DNA of 18,522 nucleotides from Oscillospiraceae bacterium (GTDB lineage Bacteria > Bacillota_A > Clostridia > Oscillospirales > Ruminococcaceae): positions 1 to 18,522 of the forward strand of contig JAFWUX010000177.1 of assembly GCA_017523995.1 (NCBI GenBank), given 5' to 3'. Below are positions 1-5,461 of the stretch, one piece after another. The notes under the pieces are model-generated. The model ran no database searches and had not been told where the DNA came from. It saw only the letters and a list, made by a program, of their open reading frames with translations. Both the position numbers and the translations under genes were made by a program. How positions within the stretch are numbered: position 1 is the first letter of the stretch; each line of letters begins with the position of its first letter.

Positions 1-110
1 GCTGGGTCTGCACGATCTGCGGATATGTCTATGAGGGCGAGGAGCTCCCCGAGGACTTCATCTGCCCGCTCTGCAAGCACGGCGCCGCCGACTTCGAGCC
101 GATTGAATAA
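1..110 (+). CDS. C-terminal end of a rubredoxin-domain protein (5' end outside window)
   Basis: The open frame runs in from the left edge (first full codon at base 3) and stops with TAA at 108-110. The visible 35 residues form a rubredoxin-type iron site: a CTIC pair followed by GYVYEGEEL and PEDF, then a CPLC pair, ending KHGAADFEPIE. The four cysteines would hold one iron atom for electron transfer. Fourteen residues separate the two CxxC pairs, which is much shorter than in classical rubredoxin, where about 29 lie between them. It is slightly longer than the 12 of classical rubrerythrin tails. From family knowledge this fits best the C-terminal rubredoxin domain of a flavin-reductase/rubredoxin fusion (high-molecular-weight rubredoxin), but a rubrerythrin tail is possible. 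The body of the protein is not in view. A complete rubredoxin gene lies about 310 bases downstream, suggesting an oxygen-defence or electron-transfer locus. Confidence 0.85.
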   Translation, partial: WVCTICGYVYEGEELPEDFICPLCKHGAADFEPIE

Positions 111-194
111 GGTATCCGCTTTGCGGATGATTGATAATGGGCTGCGCGCCCAAACTGCGCCAGAGGGACATTGTCCCTCTGGACTCCCGTTTTG
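111..194 (+). repeat. Two-hairpin intergenic element, copy 1
   Basis: It starts directly after the stop codon of the rubredoxin-domain gene. It reads AAGGTATCCG..., a GC-rich first hairpin region near 138-152, then an 11-bp stem (160-170 pairs with 172-182, CCAGAGGGACA / TGTCCCTCTGG), then ACTCCCGTTTTG at 183-194. The same order (leader, hairpin, hairpin, A-C/T-CCC-GTTTTG-like end) recurs at 13993-14065, 14131-14209 (reverse) and partly at 328-375, 5246-5281 and 18429-18477. Function unknown. There is no coding potential and no proper U-tract for a terminator. Confidence 0.7.
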
Positions 195-327
195 AGTTTG
201 ATGTGCGCAAATATAAAAGTTTGCGGGTTCTTAGGGCAGCGCCCTAAGCCGCACTCTGCAGAGGGCTCCCCTAAGTGAATTGCAGCGCAATTCACCGGCT
301 GATGCAACTGCTTAAGTTGTTGGCATT
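195..327. repeat. Hairpin-rich non-coding stretch between two repeat copies
   Basis: No gene is visible here. At least three further perfect hairpins are present: CTTAGGGC/GCCCTAAG (230-237 with 241-248, 3-base loop), GTGAATTGC/GCAATTCAC (275-283 with 287-295, 3-base loop), and CAACT/AGTTG (305-309 with 315-319). Together with the repeat copies on either side, bases 111-375 are almost entirely foldable sequence. The most likely origin is successive insertion or rearrangement of small palindromic elements; this is an inference. Confidence 0.6.
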
Positions 328-375
328 GCGCCCCCAAACCCCTCGCTGGGGATTTATCCCCAGACCCCGTTTTGG
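328..375 (+). repeat. Two-hairpin element, second half only (copy 2)
   Basis: CCCCCAAACCCC is followed by a 7-bp stem (346-352 CTGGGGA pairs with 357-363 TCCCCAG, loop TTTA) and then AGACCCCGTTTTG at 362-374. The last part is shared almost letter for letter with 5269-5281 and closely with 14053-14065. The end of this copy supplies the probable -35 region of the rubredoxin promoter. Confidence 0.7.
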
Positions 376-401
376 ATAGAATGAGGAAACTCATCTATAA
401 T
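373..401 (+). promoter_or_regulatory. Probable promoter of the rubredoxin gene
   Basis: TGGATA (373-378; four of six matches to TTGACA) lies 17 bases before a perfect TATAAT (396-401), which is 24 bases before the start codon. The spacer contains ATGAG-GAAA-CTCAT (381-394), a 5-bp inverted repeat with a GAAA loop that could be an operator or be chance. The -35 overlaps the end of a dispersed repeat. Confidence 0.55.
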
Positions 402-424
402 ATATTATCAAGGAGGATTTTATT

Positions 425-580
425 ATGAAGTATGTATGTTCTGTCTGTGGCTACACCTATGACGAGACCGTCGGTGATCCGGATAACGGCATCGAGGCAG
501 GCACCAAGTTTGAGGATCTGCCCGAGGATTTTGTATGTCCGCTCTGCGGCGTCGGCAAGGACATGTTTGAAGCCGAGTAA
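425..580 (+). CDS. Rubredoxin
   Basis: A 51-residue one-electron carrier in the cytoplasm, complete and of the normal length for the family. It begins [14 protein letters not shown], has the invariant NGIEAGT stretch and [13 protein letters not shown], and ends FEAE. The four iron ligands are Cys5 and Cys8, and Cys38 and Cys41. A strong ribosome binding site, AAGGAGG (410-416), sits 8 bases before the ATG, which fixes the start. In anaerobic clostridia rubredoxin typically hands electrons from NAD(P)H-rubredoxin oxidoreductase to rubrerythrins, flavodiiron proteins or superoxide reductase to detoxify oxygen species. The fragment just upstream carries a second rubredoxin domain and could be a partner. 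The gene has its own promoter and is followed by a degraded copy of its own 3' end and a terminator. Confidence 0.97.
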   Translation: MKYVCSVCGYTYDETVGDPDNGIEAGTKFEDLPEDFVCPLCGVGKDMFEAE

Positions 581-589
581 TTGACTGCG

Positions 590-670
590 ATGTCAGATGT
601 CTGCATTCGTGCAAAATGGATGCGGGCACTGCCCGCCGGTGTCGGCAAGGATATGTTTGAAACCGAGTGA
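590..670 (+). pseudogene. Decayed partial duplicate of the rubredoxin 3' end
   Basis: Bases 641-670 repeat the last 30 bases of the rubredoxin gene (551-580) with three or four changes, exactly 90 bases downstream and in an open frame that encodes [10 protein letters not shown] followed by TGA. The original reads [10 protein letters not shown] and TAA. The frame can be read back to an ATG at 590 (26 codons), but the upstream residues have lost the cysteines, and no Shine-Dalgarno sequence precedes the ATG. It is most simply a remnant of a tandem rubredoxin duplication. Translation of a 26-residue peptide cannot be excluded but is not supported. Confidence 0.55.
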
Positions 671-680
671 ATGCGTGAAA

Positions 681-720
681 GTCCGCCGGAGGTGCAGAGA
701 TTGCTTCCGGCGGGCTTTTC
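681..720 (+). terminator. Rho-independent terminator of the rubredoxin transcript
   Basis: GTCCGCCGGA (681-690) pairs with TCCGGCGGGC (706-715, one G-U pair) and is followed by TTTTC. The loop is 15 bases. It ends the rubredoxin unit before the XRE regulator promoter. Confidence 0.75.
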
Positions 721-777
721 TGTCATTCGCTATTCATGGGAAATCGCCGATTTTCCGGCAATTCGCGGTTTATGGGA

Positions 778-806
778 TAGACTTTTTGGGCGTTTTGTGT
801 TATGAT
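778..806 (+). promoter_or_regulatory. Probable promoter of the XRE regulator gene
   Basis: TAGACT (778-783, four of six -35 matches), a 17-base spacer and TATGAT (801-806), with a TG one base before the -10 (extended -10). It lies 33 bases ahead of the ATG. Confidence 0.55.
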
Positions 807-838
807 GCAGGCAGATTAACGGAAGGAGGTATCCGGAA

Positions 839-1330
839 ATGGATACAGTCAAAATCGGAAAATTCCTGAAGGAACTCCGGAAGGAGCAGAATCTGACGCA
901 GGAACAGCTCGGCGAAAAAGTCGGCGTGACAAACAAAACCGTCTCGCGCTGGGAAACGGGAACCTATATGCCGCCGCTCGAATGTCTTGCGATTCTGTCG
1001 GAGCTTTACGGTGTCAGCATCAATGAGATTGTCGCCGGACAGCGGCTCAGTCAGGCGGAATTTGCAGAGGCAGCCGAGGAGAATCTTTCGGAGGCTTTGC
1101 AGATGAGCGAGCAGGTCTGGCGGCAGACGGAAAAACGGCTCAGTCTGCTGCTTGTGATCTCGACCGTGCTTGCGGTGCTGATCATCCTGCTTATGCCGAA
1201 ATTTGAGGGCAGATTTCTGCTGAATCTGCTCCTGATTGTGCTGGTTGCAGGACTTGCACTGATCAGCAATTCAGCGATTCTTGCCGCGCTGCTGATGAAC
1301 AAGGAGCGCAGCGGTAAAGAGCAGAAATAA
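839..1330 (+). CDS. XRE-family regulator with two C-terminal membrane segments
   Basis: A 163-residue protein. Residues 5-60 are a classic Cro/C1 helix-turn-helix (LRKEQNLTQEQLGEKVGVTNKTVSRWETG, given here only as the recognised region around residues 12-41), followed by the usual MPPLECLAILSELYGVS. Residues 65-100 are charged and probably helical. Residues 101-119 and 126-153 are hydrophobic and predicted to span the membrane, so the DNA-binding head would be tethered to the inner face. The ATG follows GGAAGGAGG (820-828) at a normal distance. Such HTH-plus-membrane proteins are common in Clostridia, often of unknown signal. Its target is not evident: it stands alone, ends at a two-way terminator, and converges on a tRNA gene. 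The HTH fold is secure; the sensor role of the membrane part is inferred. Confidence 0.9.
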   Translation: MDTVKIGKFLKELRKEQNLTQEQLGEKVGVTNKTVSRWETGTYMPPLECLAILSELYGVSINEIVAGQRLSQAEFAEAAEENLSEALQMSEQVWRQTEKRLSLLLVISTVLAVLIILLMPKFEGRFLLNLLLIVLVAGLALISNSAILAALLMNKERSGKEQK

Positions 1331-1331
1331 C

Positions 1332-1363
1332 AAAAGCTCCCGTACATTTGTACGGGAGCTTTT
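1332..1363. terminator. Bidirectional terminator between XRE gene and tRNA-Leu
   Basis: A perfect 15-bp stem (1332-1346 AAAAGCTCCCGTACA pairs with 1349-1363) with a 2-base loop, having T-runs on both strands. It can end the regulator transcript (plus) and the tRNA transcript (minus). Confidence 0.9.
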
Positions 1364-1368
1364 TGGAA

Positions 1369-1452
1369 TGCCGGCGGCGGGGGTCGAACCCGCACGGTAT
1401 CGCTACCAACGGATTTTGAGTCCGTCACGTCTGCCAATTCCATCACGCCGGC
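1369..1452 (-). tRNA. tRNA-Leu (anticodon CAA)
   Basis: Read on the minus strand, an 84-base tRNA with acceptor arms GCCGGCG/CGCCGGC (1446-1452 with 1370-1376) and discriminator A (1369). The T arm is GCGGG-TTCGACC-CCCGC (1377-1393). The anticodon loop is CTCAAAA with anticodon CAA, and there is a long variable arm (TGGTAGCGATACC) as expected of class II tRNA-Leu. It reads UUG codons. CCA is not encoded and must be added afterwards. Confidence 0.95.
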
Positions 1453-1462
1453 TTACCGGATA

Positions 1463-1491
1463 AGTATATCATATTTCAGGGTTTTTGTCAA
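1463..1491 (-). promoter_or_regulatory. Promoter of tRNA-Leu
   Basis: On the minus strand, TTGACA (1486-1491), a 17-base spacer and TATACT (1463-1468), about 11 bases before the mature tRNA 5' end. This is a near-consensus vegetative promoter, fitting a stable RNA gene. Confidence 0.85.
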
Positions 1492-1563
1492 TCCCTGCAA
1501 GCTGAAAATCGCGGCGAAACAGCGTGGTTTTTGTCTGTTGTGCAAAAATGCGGATTTGCCCAC

Positions 1564-1592
1564 TTGCATAATCGCATGAAAAGTAGTATAAT
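1564..1592 (+). promoter_or_regulatory. Promoter of the asnB operon
   Basis: TTGCAT (1564-1569), a 17-base spacer and a perfect TATAAT (1587-1592), 52 bases before the asnB start codon. The transketolase operon uses the same TTGCAT/TATAAT pair with the same spacing. Confidence 0.8.
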
Positions 1593-1644
1593 AGGAAAGG
1601 CAAAATTTATTTCCCGTTCAGACGCACACAGGAGGCAAAGAAAT

Positions 1645-3516
1645 ATGTGTGGAATTGTAGGCTTTTCGAGCCGGATTGACAATGCGGAGGCTGTCCTCGG
1701 GCAGATGATGGACCGCATTCGTCACCGCGGACCGGATGCCGGCGGCAAGTATCTCAATGGCGAGATCGCGCTCGGACACCGCCGTCTTTCGATCATTGAT
1801 ATCACAGAGCAGGGCGACCAGCCCATCTTTAACGAAGACCGATCAATGGTGCTCGTCTTCAACGGTGAAATTTATAATTATCAGGAGATTCGCGAGGAGC
1901 TGCTCGCAGCCGGACACAGCTTCAAAACGCAGACCGATTCCGAGGTGCTGATTCACGGCTATGAGGAATACGGCACGGAGCTGCTGAACAAGCTGCGCGG
2001 CATGTTCTCGTTTGTCATCTGGGATGAGAACAAAAAGGAGCTGTTCGGTGCAAGAGATTTCTTCGGCATCAAGCCGATGTACTATGCGCAGATGGGCGAA
2101 AGCTTCCTGTTCGGCAGCGAGATCAAATCGTTCCTGCCGCATCCGGATTTCAAAAAAGAACTCAATACCGAGACGCTGGAGCAGTATCTGACCTTCCAGT
2201 ATTCCCCGACAGAGGATACATTTTTCAAAGGCGTCAAAAAGCTGCCCGCCGCGCATTACTTCCTCTGGAAGGACGGCAAACTGACTGTTCAGCGCTACTG
2301 GGATGTGCATTTTGAGGCGGACGAAGCGCCGCTGCTCGGAGACTGGGTCAAGACGATTTCCGAGACCTTCCACGATTCTGTGCGCGCGCACAAGATCGCG
2401 GATGTCGAGGTCGGCAGCTTCCTTTCCTCCGGCGTGGATTCGAGCTATGTTGCCGCTGTTGCAAATGTCGATAAGACCTTTACGGTCGGCTTCGGCAGCG
2501 ATGAAAAGTATAATGAGATCGGCTGGGCAAAGCGTTTCTCGCGCGCGATCGGCAAGGAGAATTTCAGTCATGTGATCACGCAGCAGGAATACTGGGATGT
2601 GCTCCCGAAGATTCAGTATCAGATGGATGAGCCGCTCGCCGATCCCTCCTGCATTGCGCTGTATTTTGTCTGCAAGCTGGCAGCGGAGCAGGTCAAGGTT
2701 GTGCTCTCGGGCGAGGGCGCGGATGAGCTGTTCGGCGGCTACAATGTCTACAGCGAGCCCGACGGCACATGGTATGATAAGCTGCCGATGGGACTGCGGC
2801 GCGGCGTTGCGAATGCGGCAAGCGTGCTGCCTGCAAAGCGCGGTGTCAACTTCCTTGTCCGCAAGGGCAGAACGCTGGAGGAGCGCTTCATCGGCAATGC
2901 CTATATGTTTACACCGGCAGAGCGCAAGGCGCTGCTGAAAATCGAGACATCGGCGCCCGATCCGACCGCTGTGACAAAGCCGTTCTATGACAAAGTCACC
3001 GATCAGGATGCCGTGACGAAAATGCAGTATCTCGATCTGCACCTCTGGATGACCGGCGATATCCTGCTGAAAGCGGATAAAATGAGCATGGCACATTCGC
3101 TGGAGCTGCGCGTGCCGTTCCTGGATAAGGAGCTGATGCATGTCGCAGAGCAGATTCCGACAAGATTCCGCGTGACGCACCGTGTCCCGACGGATGACCA
3201 TACACCCTATACAACAAAATATGCGATGCGGCTTGCGGCAAAGCGCGATACCCCGCCCTCGACCGCGGATACCGCAGCGAAAAAGAAGCTCGGATTCCCT
3301 GTCCCGATCCGCGTGTGGCTGAAGCAGGATGACTGCTACAACACCGTGCGCACGGCATTTGTCTCGCCGGATGCAGAGCAGTTTTTCCACACCGAAAAGC
3401 TGACGCAGCTCCTTGACGATCACAAAAACGGCAAGGCGGATAACAGCCGCAAGATCTGGACGGTTTATATGTTCCTTGTGTGGTATAAGGTCTATTTCGG
3501 CGACAGTGCCGCATAA
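1645..3516 (+). CDS. asnB: Asparagine synthase (glutamine-hydrolysing)
   Basis: A 623-residue cytoplasmic enzyme making asparagine from aspartate, glutamine and ATP. Residues 1-230 or so are the class II glutamine amidotransferase domain. The start is fixed by the MCGIVGF beginning, since Cys2 must be the N-terminal nucleophile after Met removal, and by AGGAGG at 1630-1635. An ATG further upstream in the same frame would bury Cys2. Supporting motifs are RHRGPDAGG and FNGEIYNYQE. The C-terminal half is the ATP-pyrophosphatase synthetase domain, with the P-loop SSGVDSS at residues 261-267 and SGEGADELFGGY at 355-366. Length matches AsnB of Bacillus (about 630). It has its own promoter and is the first gene of an apparent operon: the next start codon is 11 bases after the stop, and no terminator intervenes before pyrB ends. 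Confidence 0.96.
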   Translation: MCGIVGFSSRIDNAEAVLGQMMDRIRHRGPDAGGKYLNGEIALGHRRLSIIDITEQGDQPIFNEDRSMVLVFNGEIYNYQEIREELLAAGHSFKTQTDSEVLIHGYEEYGTELLNKLRGMFSFVIWDENKKELFGARDFFGIKPMYYAQMGESFLFGSEIKSFLPHPDFKKELNTETLEQYLTFQYSPTEDTFFKGVKKLPAAHYFLWKDGKLTVQRYWDVHFEADEAPLLGDWVKTISETFHDSVRAHKIADVEVGSFLSSGVDSSYVAAVANVDKTFTVGFGSDEKYNEIGWAKRFSRAIGKENFSHVITQQEYWDVLPKIQYQMDEPLADPSCIALYFVCKLAAEQVKVVLSGEGADELFGGYNVYSEPDGTWYDKLPMGLRRGVANAASVLPAKRGVNFLVRKGRTLEERFIGNAYMFTPAERKALLKIETSAPDPTAVTKPFYDKVTDQDAVTKMQYLDLHLWMTGDILLKADKMSMAHSLELRVPFLDKELMHVAEQIPTRFRVTHRVPTDDHTPYTTKYAMRLAAKRDTPPSTADTAAKKKLGFPVPIRVWLKQDDCYNTVRTAFVSPDAEQFFHTEKLTQLLDDHKNGKADNSRKIWTVYMFLVWYKVYFGDSAA

Positions 3517-3527
3517 GAGGTGTCAGG

Positions 3528-4109
3528 ATGCGTAATGCTGAAATATATCACGCGATGCCGGAAAACGGTCTGACAGATATCTGGCTGCCGGAAATGGAGT
3601 TCCTGCCGCCGGATCAGGCAGAATACCGGAAATCGCTCTGGCAGGATACGCTGGAAATGGATGAGCTGACTGTTTTTGCGGTTGACGGCTACGGCGATAT
3701 GTTTGCATGGAGACCGGATGACAGTGTCGTGTTTATAGAGACCGACACCGGAACATGCACGGAATATGCCTCCTGTCTGCCGGATGCAGTCTTCCGGCGC
3801 ATCATTGAGTTTGCAAACGGAGACTATACCGAAATGTGCTCTGATGCCTATAAAGCCGGTCTGGATGCGGATGAAGCAGAGGACTGTATTTCAGAGCGTG
3901 ATGCGGTCGGATTGCTGAAGCAGTATCAGAGCGCATTCGGTAACTATTTTTCACAGGACAAAAAGGAGTATATAGACAGCCTCATACAGCACGGCTTTCT
4001 GCCGGATTGCAATGCCTTTTTATATGAGGAGCAAATGATCAGCATAATTCGTGATCTGCTGCATGTGAATACAGCAGAAAGCGTCAGCATCAGACGGAAA
4101 AGCTGCTGA
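3528..4109 (+). CDS. Unrecognised protein, possibly SMI1/KNR4 (SUKH)-like
   Basis: A 193-residue, acidic, soluble protein with no signal peptide or membrane segment. I do not recognise it with confidence. Residues 47-105 (LTVFAVDGYGDMFAWRPDDS, then a predicted strand, then SCLPDAVFRRIIEFANGDY) have the feel of an SMI1/KNR4 or SUKH-type alpha/beta domain. In such domains a GxGD-like turn and an aromatic strand precede a helix. This is a pattern impression, not a match. SUKH proteins include immunity proteins of toxin systems, but no toxin gene is nearby. The start has a modest ribosome site (AAGAGGTG, 3514-3521) overlapping the asnB stop, so translation is probably coupled to asnB. It ends 35 bases before pyrB, between two aspartate-consuming enzymes; a link to them is only positional. 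Confidence 0.75.
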   Translation: MRNAEIYHAMPENGLTDIWLPEMEFLPPDQAEYRKSLWQDTLEMDELTVFAVDGYGDMFAWRPDDSVVFIETDTGTCTEYASCLPDAVFRRIIEFANGDYTEMCSDAYKAGLDADEAEDCISERDAVGLLKQYQSAFGNYFSQDKKEYIDSLIQHGFLPDCNAFLYEEQMISIIRDLLHVNTAESVSIRRKSC

Positions 4110-4144
4110 TTCTGAATCAAATAAAAACGCCGGAGGTAAAAACT

Positions 4145-5239
4145 ATGAGCGAGCATCCCTATTCGCATCTGATTGACCTGAACGACTACCCTGTCGAATG
4201 GTGGAACAAGGTCATTTCGCTCGGCGCTTCGATCTATGCACATCCGCAGCGTTATGTGCAGGCATGTGCCGGAAAGATCATGGCGACGCTGTTTTATGAG
4301 CCTTCCACGCGGACGCAGATGAGCTTTCAGTCTGCGATGATCCGTCTGGGCGGCAGCATCATCGGCTTTGATAATCCGATGAGCAGCTCGGTCTCCAAGG
4401 GCGAGAATATCAAGGATACAACAAAGGTTGTCAGCAGCTATTCGGATATCCTGATTATCCGGCACCCGATGTCGGGCACGGCAAAGGCTGCGGCGCTGAC
4501 GGCGGAGTGTCCGGTTGTCAATGCAGGCGACGGCGGACATCTGCACCCGACGCAGACTTTGACCGATCTGCTGACGCTGAAAATGGAAAAGGGCAGGCTC
4601 GATCATCTGACGGTCGGTCTCTGCGGCGACCTGCTTTACGGCCGCACGGTGCATTCGCTCTGCAAGGCACTCTCCTGCTATCCGGAGAACAAATTTGTGC
4701 TGATCTCGACGCCGGAGCTGCAGATTCCGGATTATATCACAAAGATTCTGCGGGATTCCGGCTGCGAATACCGCTGCGAATCCTCGCTCGATGCGGCAAT
4801 CGGCGACCTCGATGTGCTCTATATGACGCGCATTCAGCGGGAGCGCTTTGCCTCGCAGGCGGAGTACCTCGCACAGAAGGATGTCTATCGCCTGACCACC
4901 GAAAAGATGAAGCGCGCAAAGGATGACCTCGTTGTGCTGCATCCGCTGCCGCGTGTGGATGAAATCGAAATCGCAGTGGATGATGATCCGCGCGCGATGT
5001 ATTTCAAGCAGGCGAAATACGGCATGTATGTCCGCATGGCGCTGATTCTGCGGCTGCTGGAATCTGAAAAGCCCGCGACACTGCTCCGCGGCACAAAGCG
5101 CGATGACCTCTGCTGCGTGAATCCGAAGTGCATCACGGCGCAGGAGCATTATCTGCCGCATCAGTTCACCGAAATCGGCGGAAAGACTGTCTGCGAATTC
5201 TGCGAAGAAGCCGCCGTGCCCGCGGAAATTGTGCGGTAA
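4145..5239 (+). CDS. pyrB: Aspartate carbamoyltransferase with PyrI-like zinc tail
   Basis: A 364-residue cytoplasmic enzyme forming N-carbamoyl-aspartate from carbamoyl phosphate and aspartate, the committed step of pyrimidine synthesis. The catalytic core is complete: FYEPSTRT (carbamoyl phosphate site, S54-T57), the flexible loop with SSVSKGEN (residues 81-88, Lys85), HPTQ (134-137), TRIQRERF (228-235) and HPLPR (266-270). A normal PyrB is about 305-310 residues. The extra C-terminal stretch carries Cys324-x4-Cys329 and Cys350-x2-Cys353 around NPKCIT and CEFC. This is the zinc signature of the regulatory subunit PyrI (C-x4-C, C-x2-C), but the nucleotide-binding domain of PyrI is absent. 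The start follows GGAGGT (4132-4137). It is the last gene of the asnB unit and is followed by a repeat and a terminator. Confidence 0.95.
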   Translation: MSEHPYSHLIDLNDYPVEWWNKVISLGASIYAHPQRYVQACAGKIMATLFYEPSTRTQMSFQSAMIRLGGSIIGFDNPMSSSVSKGENIKDTTKVVSSYSDILIIRHPMSGTAKAAALTAECPVVNAGDGGHLHPTQTLTDLLTLKMEKGRLDHLTVGLCGDLLYGRTVHSLCKALSCYPENKFVLISTPELQIPDYITKILRDSGCEYRCESSLDAAIGDLDVLYMTRIQRERFASQAEYLAQKDVYRLTTEKMKRAKDDLVVLHPLPRVDEIEIAVDDDPRAMYFKQAKYGMYVRMALILRLLESEKPATLLRGTKRDDLCCVNPKCITAQEHYLPHQFTEIGGKTVCEFCEEAAVPAEIVR

Positions 5240-5245
5240 GAGTTG

Positions 5246-5281
5246 TCTCCGGCGGGGATATTATCCCCAGACCCCGTTTTG
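5246..5281 (+). repeat. Two-hairpin element, shortened (copy 3)
   Basis: It begins seven bases after the pyrB stop codon with TCTCCGGCGG. A 7-bp inverted repeat follows (GGGGATA 5254-5260 with TATCCCC 5262-5268), then AGACCCCGTTTTG (5269-5281), identical to 362-374. The first hairpin of the full element is missing. Confidence 0.65.
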
Positions 5282-5296
5282 ATATTGAAATAACAC

Positions 5297-5333
5297 AAAG
5301 CCGTTCCGGTCAGCAGATTGGAGCGGCTTTTTT
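5297..5333 (+). terminator. Rho-independent terminator of the asnB-pyrB operon
   Basis: AAAGCCGTTCC (5297-5307) pairs with GGAGCGGCTTT (5320-5330, one G-U), followed by TTT. The stem core resembles three other terminators in the window. Confidence 0.85.
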
Positions 5334-5395
5334 GCAGCGTTCCGCATTTCAAATTTCACACAGCGCAGTTATAGATCATTCTAATTGCCCCGCGC

Positions 5396-5424
5396 TTGAC
5401 GAAATCTGCGTTGTGTGCTATAAT
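5396..5424 (+). promoter_or_regulatory. Promoter of cysS
   Basis: TTGACG (5396-5401), a 17-base spacer, and a perfect TATAAT (5419-5424), 37 bases before the cysS ATG. No T-box-like leader fits in this short distance. Confidence 0.85.
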
Positions 5425-5461
5425 AAAGTATATTGAACTTAATCGGAAGGAGCAACGCATT

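Noticed and set aside
1051..1446. Minus-strand open frame beginning MMELADVTDSKSVGSDTVRVRPPPP
   Set aside because: This is the well-known false translation of a tRNA-Leu gene, here 1369-1452.
1843..3423. Long minus-strand open frame (526 codons) within asnB
   Set aside because: Antisense shadow; asnB on the plus strand has complete catalytic motifs.
5425..5461. T-box or other riboswitch ahead of cysS
   Set aside because: The predicted leader is only about 30 bases, too short for a T-box, and no specifier hairpin or antiterminator is visible.
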